64,000 nt of DNA from Astrothelium macrocarpum (lineage: Eukaryota > Ascomycota > Dothideomycetes > Trypetheliales > Trypetheliaceae). Shown in pieces: positions 44,081-53,652 of the stretch. The DNA lies in NCBI GenBank assembly GCA_021030915.1, contig JAGEMR010000006.1, positions 372,001 through 436,000 of the forward strand, read 5' to 3'. A program made the translations under genes and the position numbers. Below the pieces are notes generated by a model, which worked only from the letters and a program-made list of their open reading frames with translations, was not told where the DNA came from and did no database searches. Every line of letters starts with the position of its first letter. The first letter of the stretch is position 1.

Positions 44081-45036
44081 ATGGCTGTAAGCTTTCACCC
44101 TGCGTCAGCGTTCCTGACACTAACGCTATCCTTGTTCGGCCATAGCTCATTCTCATCTCAGGCTTCCCATCCTCGGGCAAGACCCTGAGGGCCAACCAGA
44201 TCAAATCAGCGTTTGACACCAAGATCGTCAGCTCCATTCAAGACCCACGCGTCTCGCGGCTCAAAGTCCACATCGTCAATGATGAGACCCTGGGTCTGTC
44301 TCGGAACGTTTACGCGGCCGCCCGTTCGGAGAAGGATGCTCGTGCAGCAGCTTATTCGGCCGTGAAGAGACTTATTGCTAGAGATGCCGTTGTTATTGCA
44401 GACGGCTTAAATTACATCAAAGGTTTTCGATATCAGCTGTACTGTGAAGCAAAAGCAGTACAGATTCCTAGCTGCGTGGTGCATGTGGGTACCCCTGAAA
44501 CGAAGTGTCGCGAAATCAACAGGACCCTTTTACAGGACCCTGCAAAATCTGGTGGGTACGCCGAAGATGATTTCGACAATCTCGTCTTTCGATACGAAGA
44601 ACCCAATGGCATGACCCGCTGGGACAGGCCCTTATTCACGATACTGTATGAAGACGAATTGCCACCAATTGACGACATCTGGAATGCTTTGATAGGAAAT
44701 GATGGACAGGCCAAGATCGTCAAACCAAATGCCGCGACGGTACTTGCGCCTGCTGCTCCATCTAACCTTCTCTACGAGCTAAACAAATCCACGTCTGAAG
44801 TTCTCTTAACTATTACTTCTTACCAAGCTGATCATCCCGGCGAATCCGGCGGAACGGTGACAGTGCCTGGTTGCGATGCCACTGTCGAGCTTCCGACGAC
44901 GACAGTGACAACTTCACAGCTACAGCGTCTCCGTCGGTCGTTTGTAGCTTTGAACAGACAGTACAGTTTGGAGCCAGTTCGATTGAGAGGTCTCTTTGTC
45001 GAGTATCTGAACGATGAGTTTAGCAAGATGGGTTGA
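44081..45036 (+). CDS. kti12: Kti12, Elongator-associated P-loop protein
   Basis: Exon 1 is only ATGGCT (44081-44086); a 59-nt intron (GTAAGC ... CCATAG, branch CTAAC) precedes exon 2, 44146-45036; 298 aa. The product starts MALILISGFPSSGKTLRANQ, with the P-loop GFPSSGKT at 8-15, continues with IVNDETLGLS, VIADGLNYIKGFRYQLYCEA and RYEEPNGMTRWDRPLF, and ends in a helical C-terminal domain (LRRSFVALNRQYSLEPVRLR). Kti12 is a PSTK-like ATPase that binds tRNA and Elongator and is needed for wobble-uridine modification (mcm5/ncm5). The tiny first exon is required because no ATG opens exon 2 in a position that keeps the P-loop N-terminus. Confidence 0.92.
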
Positions 45037-45314
45037 TTATGTAATGGGATTTCCAAATCCATCTTTCCGGAGATCACATGTTCATATCGCTTCCGGATGT
45101 GGACTCCATGGCCAACAGATATAGTAAAGAGATCTACCGTATCCTGCCGGCCAGAATCCTGCTGCTCGGACCGAACCAGCGGCTTAGAGGGTAAACAGGC
45201 CGATGGGTACAGTTGTCATTACATGATCGACTGTCTGGGTACGGTAATCATGAATTCTGGAACGGAGTTGATACGTTCGAAAATGAAGATTGACCCACGA
45301 AGCCAGAAGACGGC
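45037..45314. other. intergenic region downstream of kti12
   Basis: 278 bp; probably the kti12 3' UTR. Nothing else seen. Confidence 0.4.
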
Positions 45315-46212
45315 TTACATCAGAGTCAAGTATCCTCTATTGTGGGAGATTATGAACTGTTCGCCAATTAAAAATAGTAGTGCACGTGTTTGGTAAACAG
45401 ATTTCGAGATGCTTGAGCACAAAGTTGTGAAATTGAAGTTGGTATTTTGAGAAACCTTACATGAGACGCAACATTTGGCTTGCTCTCCCGTCCTGGTGGA
45501 ACCAATCGTCGTAACAGCCCGTAGGAACACAAGAAAATGAAGTCCCAATGCGATGCAACTAGTCAAGCCACAGGCCGCGAATGGTAAAGCCCGATGAGAT
45601 GGCTTGCGTTCTTGAGTAGATATGCTCGCATTTGAGGCCATTAAACCCCTGTCGTACCCTGGTCCACGAATTGCCGTCCACTCATTTGGCCTCGAATCAC
45701 GCATGTACGGTCGCCATTGGTATGGCCTATATTCGTAGACATTTTCGCTGTATGATTGAGCTGCGAAAACAAAACTCCTGACTGTATTTTCAATGCTTGG
45801 CCGTAGGCCGTCTATCAAAGCTCAGATTCAGCAAAAGCCATTGCTAGAAGCAAAAAAACAGCAAGATGAGCACCCAAAGCAAAGCCAACCCAAATGCTAG
45901 CAACTCTCTCGGTCGCTCTATCCCTATGCCGACGCGCTGATCATGCAAGATTAATGCAGTTCGGTCGTTCCAACTCGAAGAGCAAATCGTTGAATTCATT
46001 TCCCCCTTAACCCTACCACCAGCGCCCATCGCTATGTATGAAGAGAGAGAAATAGCGTCACGATTGCCGCCCTGCACGAAGACTATATGCCATTTTCCTC
46101 CCAGACTCCCGATCCTGCAATATGTGCCATGCGCAGCCTGCATGCACGCTGTGACCCAGCAAAAGAGCAATATGTAAAGAAGAAAGCCGGAGATGATAAT
46201 TGTTGTCAACAA
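45315..46212 (-). CDS. possible unrecognised small gene(s) with hydrophobic segments
   Basis: Two neighbouring minus-strand ORFs, 46212-45844 (122 codons) and 45818-45315 (167 codons). The first starts MLTTIIISGFLLYILLFCWV and ends in a second hydrophobic run (LLAFGLALLWVLILLFF); the second has one hydrophobic stretch (CIALGLHFLVFLRAV). They might be exons of one gene, but I found no donor/acceptor pair with matching phase and a clear branch point. No similarity recognised. They could equally be chance ORFs in a region between two convergently placed 3' ends. Confidence 0.22.
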
Positions 46213-46784
46213 ATCAACATTATATCAGCATATCCATCCGTTGTCAGATAGTGGATAGATTTGGATTGGTAATGGAAAGGTATACGTCCTCAAGCGGAAA
46301 AGATGTCCTTTATGAATGTTGGTGTCACATGAACAATCCGAGTTTGTTCAAGAGGTTGATGAGGACGGATCGATACGTCTAGACAATTTTGAAAAAAATA
46401 ATCAACCGCGTCCGGAAGCTAAATGATGCAGAGAGCGAAAACGCGTCCAGAGCCAGCGACTAAGAAAATTACTCCGGCAAAAAGCAATGGAAAGCCAATC
46501 CTCCGTTGGCCCGATACAAAGACACACATTTCGCACCGCGTTCCCTGTGCAGTCCCGGATACATGCGACGATTGTCAACCGGCTGCAAAACAACATTGTG
46601 AGGTCCATGGCATCGCCAGTCGTACCTTCGTCATCGCAAAGAGGGTGAAGACAAAGATGGTGATGCAAACGGAACTTACGATGCCGTTTTGGGCTGGCTG
46701 ACAATGGACACATGCATCCCAGAAAAGAAAACACACATACAGCAATCCACTGTGAAAACATTTGAATCGCAAAGATGGAGATTG
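46213..46784. other. 3' region of the copper-fist gene
   Basis: 572 bp downstream of the copper-fist stop codon. A 92-codon plus-strand ORF (46423-46701) starts with ATG and is basic, but has no other support. Confidence 0.35.
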
Positions 46785-48491
46785 TTAGAAGCCGTAGCCC
46801 GGCTGGAACGGACCAGCTGTTGTCGGCGTTCCGATCGAATTCGGGCTTGGCGCCTGAGAAGCAAAACCATATTGGCGCTGAATAGGATGGCCATGGCTCA
46901 CTGGGGGAAAAGGGACTGTGGATGATCGATTCGGTTGATGCAATGTCCGAGCATACTGCACTGCTGCTGGACTCATTGGACCTATTTGAGCTCTCTGTAA
47001 CGGGTTCTGGGAGAATAGTTGTGGAGTTCGATGGATCCCTCGTGGAGAGAATTGATCCGTAGGGGACGCGATGTTTGTTTGGGGAACCATGGCAGGCTGG
47101 AATCCGACGGATTGGTTGGAGAAGCTGTGCTGTCTCGATGTTGCGGGCGAGGAAAAGTTGTTATTCCATCCATTCGCAGTGGGAGCCGGCGTGTTCATTT
47201 GTGGAGATTGAGATGATGCGTTGATACTGAATGTATCAAAGGAGAGCGGTGTTTGGACATTGCTCGAGATTCCATTGTGGCCACTGTGAGTCAAACACCC
47301 AGAGCAAGTGCAATTCGTTCCGCATCTGCACTCTCCGTTGTTGCAGCCAGGCAAATTGAGCTGATACGGAAAGTAGAGATCAGGTGGGAGAATGTTGAGG
47401 TCGTTGTGATTGTGGTAGTTCGGGAGTGGATGATCAAAGCTAAATGTGTTGGTGCTCTGTGGAGAAGGTAACGTGAATGAATCCAAATTATCATCAGCGG
47501 CATTGGCCTGATAATCATATAGCTCTTTTACGTATTGCAACGTCGTCGAGTTTTGTGGATGTGCGGCACACCCAAGACACACACAGCCGGGCCCACAATT
47601 ACACCCATGTTGAAATCCGTTTGCGTCAACTCCATTGTTAGCAGGATCGTGAAGAGGGGCTCGCTGTTTAGCAGCCTTGATACTTTGGCTTAAAGATAAT
47701 ACTTGCAAAGGTTTTTGGGAAGGATCCAAGGGCTCGGTTTGGAATATCTGTGGTTGAACATTGCTGCTTTCTGGCATGGCATTTGAGCGACGCTCCAGCT
47801 TCCCCTCATTCGAGGAGTTTGCCGGGCTTGTCGGAGAGGGACTCTCGTCATCTTCTGCAATAGGTTTTCTCCCACAGCAACTCACCGAAACGGGTTGCGG
47901 TGATGGCTCGGAATAGCCTTCACTTGACTTGCTTGATTCAAGGTATTCCTTCCTTGTCGCCTCATCTACTTTGGTGAGCGGAGTTGAGGGTCCAGATTTG
48001 CTTGCCCTCTGCTGATGCATGCGCTTGAGCCGAACATTGGATGAGACATGAGGATTTGCGGTCAGAGGCTCATTAGCTGACACTGCAATCGCCTGTATTG
48101 CGCCAGACGCACATTTAGCAGTAGCTGCAATGCGATTAGATTGTCATTTGGGTTTGAACAGAGAAAAGCATACCTCTAGGGATAGTATAAGTGACTTGAG
48201 CGTATGAGCAGGTGCATGATTGGCCTTTCACATGAGGACAGGCAGTCAATGGGCGTCCAGGTTTTCGGACTGCGACCATGATCCGGTCATAATGCTTCTC
48301 ATTACACTGAGATGACCGGTGGCCGCGTATGCAAGCGGCACTACGTCACGTTATTAGAATATTTACACGGATTTCTATTCTTTTGCTGCCAAAATTTGTG
48401 GGGTGAATTGACTTGTGGCGGTGTGTAACGAAGCGAGCACTTACCAAGCTACCTTGACCTGGTTGCCAAATTGATCTTGGATATCTGGCAT
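46785..48491 (-). CDS. copper-fist transcription factor (Mac1/Cuf1/GRISEA type)
   Basis: Three exons: 48491-48445, 48340-48174 and 48124-46785, total 517 aa. The first two encode the copper fist: KVACAACIRGHRSSQC, then VAVRKPGRPLTACPH with the AT-hook-like GRP motif. Downstream are two Cys clusters of the CxCxxxxCxCxxC type, CNCGPGCVCLGCAAH and CRCGTNCTCSGCLTH, like the metal-sensing repeats of Mac1/Cuf1. The remainder is Ser/Pro/Asn-rich and ends in a Gln/Pro-rich tail, compatible with an activation domain. Two clusters point to a regulator of high-affinity copper uptake rather than an Ace1 metallothionein activator, but this is inference. Relative to the classical fist (C-x2-C-x8-C-x-H) the His sits two residues further (C-x3-H). 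Intron 1 (104 nt) ends GACGTAG; intron 2 ends ATTGCAG. Confidence 0.87.
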
Positions 48492-49513
48492 AGTGATAAT
48501 AATGTCGGCGGGTGCCTCAACTTCTGTATCACAAGTCTAGACGTTATTAGTCAATTTCCCAATGAAGTGAACCGAGTGATGCAACATCCCGGTGGGCACG
48601 TACAGCGGCAATGTGAGAAATCTTTCCGGGTTATCCGAGGGAAACAAAGACGGCCTTTGATGAGCTGTATTCCAGGCACCATTCAGATTGGGTCTATTAC
48701 GGATTGAGGTAATTGTTGAAAAAGCGTATTGGAGAAGAGGGTAAGTGTTGCAGAGGTCTGGCGGTCGCCCAAGCGCTCATTATCTAAAAGGACGATGTAA
48801 CCGCCGTCGCACCGCTACTGTGAGGTATCCGCTCAATTCAAGGCGGAAGTTGCAAGTCACGGAATTCAATTTTAGCGTCAAGGCCTGATGGCATTGCCCA
48901 GCTCGGTAAGCCCGTACCTAAAATCTGGCAATTTCTGACCGCCTCGATTCGGGCCGTGATAAAAATTCGGTGGTGAGTTTTGTTTGGTGGTGAATGGTAG
49001 GGAAGTCTGATGAGCGGCTGACTCTGCAATGAGGCGAGACTATTTTCAGCTACACGAATTGCTTGTTGTTTTTTGCTGACCTAATTCGCTGCCGTCGATA
49101 TATATCTGAGTAAATTGGATGAAATGGCAAGAAAGTCTAGCCAGTCTATTTGGCAAAGGCGCCAGTTGAGAGGAGAGTGTTGACAAAGGGCTGGGACTTG
49201 GGAAGTTTCCCGACTATCTAATGAAACGTGAAGTGAAATCGCCAAACTTTCTTTGACCACGTCCGGCGCCACTACCCCACTGTTTGGCACGTGACGCTAT
49301 TTCGTTTTTAATTCGCTAACCAGCCACATCTTGTTCATTTCTCATCCTCGTCACAAGGACCTCCTTCATGTCGCAAGGTTCGCACTCCAAGTAGCTGATG
49401 ACGTTGGCTAAAGCATCGCATTTTATGTGAATGTCACTGTGATTTGATCGTCTCTTCCAGCACAATCAAAGACACTCCCAGATCAAAGTCGCGTACTTGA
49501 CCAAGCTCGAAAA
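48492..49513. promoter_or_regulatory. bidirectional promoter, copper-fist gene / EFM7-like gene
   Basis: 1.02 kb. CACGTG at 49289-49294. A possible upstream coding exon of the methyltransferase gene (ATGTCGCAAG, 49367-49376) could splice to CAG-ending acceptor near 49461 and join in frame, adding about 20 residues; the donor (GTTCGC) is weak. Confidence 0.45.
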
Positions 49514-50632
49514 ATGTCCGATGATGAATTTGGCATCGATATATTCAAGGAACCAGACGGCTTCTATGAACCCGAGAAGCCTTCAACCATGGAAACGCAT
49601 ACCATTTTGTCTGGCGAAGTGCTGAATCTCCGTCTTGTAGGGCATAGTCCATTATGGGTGAGCTCTTGATCTCCTTTTGTTCTCCATAGCCATATATGTA
49701 GAGGCCAAGAGATTCCTGAATCCTGGTGAACTCAAGTTGGGATGCAACATGACGTTTCCATTCGTGACAAGCCGCATAGATTCGTGCTTCGACATCACAG
49801 CCTCTTCGAAAATCCTCCCTCCACCAGATCCTCTGGAGCAGTCCTATGGGTTCGATACGAATCTAGTACAGACTCCAGTATGTGTGCCTTCTCACATCCT
49901 CTGCAAACTAGCTCGGTGACGAACTGCTAATGATAGTATGTAGGGTCATCTCCTCTTCAATGCAGGTCGCGTCATCGCACATTACGTAGAAGAGCGAGCC
50001 GACGCTCTCATTAACGGAAAAGAGATCCTTGAGCTCGGCGCTGGAGCTGGTGCACCTGGGCTCGTGTGCGCTTTGAAGGGTGCGAAAACAGTCGTGTCCA
50101 CAGATTATCCTGATCCCGAGTTGGTCGAAAACCTGCGATGGAACATGGACCACTGTAGTCTTTTACCGACGCTCCAGAACGTCCATGTCGAAGGCTATGT
50201 GTGGGGAAGCTCCCCAAAAGATCTTTTGGCTCATCTTGATGCCAAAGCTACTCCTCGTGGGTTCGACCTGATTCTTTTATCCGATCTAGTTTTCAATCAC
50301 TCCGCGCATACGAAGCTAGTTAGGTCCATTCAGGAAACGCTTCGTAAAACGTCAGATGCACGTGCGTTGGCCTTCTTCACACCCCATAGACCTTGGCTTC
50401 TGCAGCAGGACTTGCAATTCTTTGAGCTCGCCGGCCAGAGCGGGTTTGAAGTGCACAAAATCTATCAAAAGGCAGGCGATAAACTTATGTTCAAGGACGA
50501 TAAAGGGGTAAGAAACGTGTAACGGAAATTAATTGATTGGTATTAACAGGGGAATAGGACGAATCATTACGTCGAACAGTCTTTGGATTTGAGCTGAAAT
50601 GGAAGGAGCTATGTTGCAGAGGCTTTGTTTGA
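49514..50632 (+). CDS. efm7: protein N-terminal/lysine methyltransferase Efm7 (Nnt1 family)
   Basis: Three exons: 49514-49657, 49944-50507 and 50558-50632, total 260 aa. Exon 1 ends LRLVGHSPLW and exon 2 opens GHLLFNAGRVIAHYV, contiguous in known homologues, so the intervening 286 nt are an intron. SAM-binding motif I is ILELGAGAGAPGL (about 75-88); VSTDYPDPELVENLRWNM and FDLILLSDLVFNHSAH are class I methyltransferase family-16 signatures. The last exon gives DESLRRTVFGFELKWKE, the conserved C-terminus. The yeast enzyme methylates the N-terminus and Lys3 of eEF1A. Starting at 49514 gives MSDDEFGIDIFKEPDGFYEP; a further 5' exon is possible (see upstream region). Confidence 0.87.
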
Positions 50633-52185
50633 TCGCCATCAATTACCTGCGAGCGCTTTGGTCCATCATTGTCGCGTGCTAGCTTGTGTGATCGAGCGAC
50701 TGGAATATATATTGGTGGAGCATGGGCTAAGCTCAAATGGAAGATTCAAAAGCAATTCCTTAGGGCATCGATAAATGGTCTGCCTGGCTTCCAGCAACAG
50801 ATACACGGGCAAACCGTGGTTTTTCTTCGCGTGCTTACCTTGGATATGGAAGTATGAAAGATAGAAGAGATGAATAAGATATGCAAAAGTAGGGTATCAA
50901 TGGTTTGCGAACCTTAGTCATAATCCATCTGGAAATACGGAATAGCTGTATCGGTCCAATGGAAATAGAATCATGAACATGCATCACTTTCCATGTATTG
51001 AATAAACCACATGGATACATCTGTTTTCTTGCACACGACTCTCGCCTACGTAACAGTGTACTCAATGCCGGAAGGTCACTAGCAGGGTTGACATGCAACA
51101 TTATGTGCTCTTGCAGACACCTGAATATTGGCCACATGCGACGCCAACGCAGCGTTCTACGGACTTTGCCGGTAGCGAAGAAGAAATTTCTCGTCTTAAG
51201 CGCGTTAAAATGCCAAGAAGCTAAGGTGTTCATAGGGGTGAGTAGAGGACCAAAGGGAAAAGTGATAGGGGCTTTTGTGTCTTCAGGCGCGTACTTAGTT
51301 TGCTGTCACTAAACCCATATCTACCAGAGCGCAGAAGCTCACGTTTGAGCCTCAAATAGTTTGGAGATAGCGCGTGCTCCATCACCCTGTCTCCAGATGT
51401 TTGCATGGTGTTGCGGGAAATAAGGATCATCCTGGAAGATCCGTGCCCTTCCCCGGGGTGGGCTTGGGCAAAGAAGACTATGCCCTAATAGTGCATACCA
51501 AGGACATGCCGTTTTATGGCGCGGTTTATCACTCAATTTGTAATTGGGCAGTCTTTCGAACACGGTATGGTTAATTGCAATAGACATTCACACTAAGTCA
51601 AGAAGCAAGATCTGCCGTCGCAGGATCAGGTATCACTTTCCCCCTGCCTTGCACTCCGTGCCCCATCATATACACACTACCACATTTGGCAACGCTAGTA
51701 AAAAAGTAGAAGAAGAGCAATCGTGGTTGGGCTGGAGAGAAACATCACGAAAAGAAAAGGGGTGGAAAGTGGGCTTAGGAACAGAAGCAGTGGCTCCGGT
51801 TCTCCTTCGCTGAAATCGCAGAGAAAAATCCAGATTCTCTAACCTTGTTCCGTCAACACCCATCTACTTGGTGGTCAACCACACAAGCAACGACAGCCAG
51901 CAAGAGGCGAGATGAAAGCCAGATGCGCGCGAAAGGTTTGAGCCTGCCCGCTTGTCCTGGCCAAGGGGTAGAAACATGTCAGACGCGGCAAAAGCATTTT
52001 TGGTTTTGTTGTGTAGAGAGAAAGAGCCGTCAAGTGCAGCAACTGGCGTCAATTGTACAGGGGTTGCGTGCTCGCGCACTCTGAAAAGTGAGTCGCCGAA
52101 GAGCCCGAGTTGAGAAAAAATACATTAGAAAGGCATGCGTAAGTTAAGACAATGAAAGAAAAGTGTCGTAGTCGAAGTCACCTGG
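50633..52185. other. convergent intergenic region, EFM7-like gene / SUN gene
   Basis: 1.55 kb, long for a convergent pair. The longest ORF is a 132-codon minus-strand frame (51233-50835) with no recognisable content. 51590-52100 is purine-rich on the plus strand. I see no supported gene. Confidence 0.45.
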
Positions 52186-53652
52186 TTATGACGTGGAGTA
52201 GAAGCTGTAAGTAACATCTCCAGAGTCAATTTCCACCTATGGCATTGAATTAGCTTTGGTCGAGATGGTACAATTAGATCAACTTACGGTGCATCCTTGC
52301 GAATTCGTGCCAAGCACGTTGGTGAAGCCCTTGCCTGGCTGGTAATCGCAGAAGTTCACACCGTCATTGCTGTCGATGCGAATGCCAAAGTCAAGCTCGG
52401 CACCGGCGGGTTTTTGTGAGTTGTCCTGGATTGCGAACCAGCCCTTGTTGTTTGCGTCCACACCAACGCCAAGAATGATGGGTGCGTAGTTACCAGAAGG
52501 CTCACTGTCTGAGCCCCACGTGCAGGCTTGGGACACGCTGTATTGCGTAGGGTTGACATAGTACTGTCCACTTGTAGCGTAGTTTGCGTTGTCGCCTGCA
52601 CCTTGCCAGTGGTAGTAGCTGCTTCCGGAAACACAGGCAAGTGGAGTGGAAGTGTTCGAGCCACTGCCACCAACAGCGATGGTAGGAATGTTCATGTTTT
52701 CAATTCCAGGATAGTCAGTACGGCAGATGGAGACATCACCCTTCAGGGCGCTGGCAACATTGACGTTGACTTGAGATGCGCCAGTAATGCAGAGCTTGTT
52801 GGAAAGGCTAGGATTGGTAAGGTATAGCTTGTTATCCGAAGGATTGCAGTAGAGACCACCAACGCTTTGGCCGGTCTCACCTTGGTTGCCGACAGGCCAT
52901 TGAGACTTGAGATATGAAGCAGGGCAGGCATATGAGCAGAATGAACCACCAGTGCAGCAGTTGCCGTCGCTACAGCCTGAGGGAACTTGAGTGCTGATGT
53001 CGGTGATGGCGCCCTTGTTGAGACCCGGGAATGAGTTTCCTGGAGTTTGAATTCCAGACCAGCCACCAATGTTCATCCACGGAACAGCCTTGGCACCATA
53101 CTGAGAGGGGAATTCACTGCAATCAAGTTGTCCATCCGGGAAATCTGAATCAATTCCTGAACCAGCGGCATTTGACCATCCATTCTCACTGCCGCCTACA
53201 TTGTTGTCGCCACTGTTGCTGCTACCGCTCGAAGAAGAGGACGAAGAGGCTGGAGCGGAATAAGCTGGAGCGGAGTAAGCTGGAACAGATGCTGCAGAGT
53301 TGGGCTGGTTCTTCGTTGGAGGAGCGGGAGCGGCTTGTGCCGAGTTGGATTGAGCGGATGCGGCCGGAGCGGGAGCGGCCGGAGCAGAAGTCGCAGGTGC
53401 AGCTACGGCAGCAGGAAGAGAAGAGAGTTGACCGTCCGGTGCCAGAACAAGCGTGCCGTTCTTGAGACCCTCGTCGACCTCTGCCTTGGAAATGGGTTGA
53501 CCGTTCAGCTCGTAGACCATGACATGAACCACGTCGTATTTGACATCACCGTCGCGCTTGATGGGGTGGTGATGCTGGTGCTGGTGTGCGTGAGGCTGGC
53601 CAGCAACCAGGGCCGCGGTCGCAAAAAGGATTGTGGTCGTCGCAAACTTCAT
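52186..53652 (-). CDS. SUN-family secreted cell-wall glucanase (GH132; Sim1/Sun4/Uth1 type)
   Basis: Two exons, 53652-52288 and 52236-52186 (51-nt intron GTAAGT ... CCATAG, branch GCTAAT), 471 aa. Signal peptide about 1-18 (MKFATTTILFATAALVAG), then a His-rich pro-region with a Kex2 site (Lys-Arg at 32-33), an Ala/Ser/Pro linker about 80-150, and the cysteine-rich SUN domain from about 175 (FPDGQLDCSEFPSQYGAKAV, CSDGNCCTGGSFCSYACP, YYHWQGAGDNANYA). The short second exon supplies VEIDSGDVTYSFYSTS, which replaces a premature end two residues after the donor and restores the usual C-terminus. SUN proteins act on beta-1,3-glucan in septation and wall remodelling. Confidence 0.92.

Noticed and set aside
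43551..44237. 228-codon minus-strand ORF upstream of kti12
   Set aside because: It overlaps the kti12 start and second exon on the opposite strand; the long frame is explained by the skewed, stop-poor composition.
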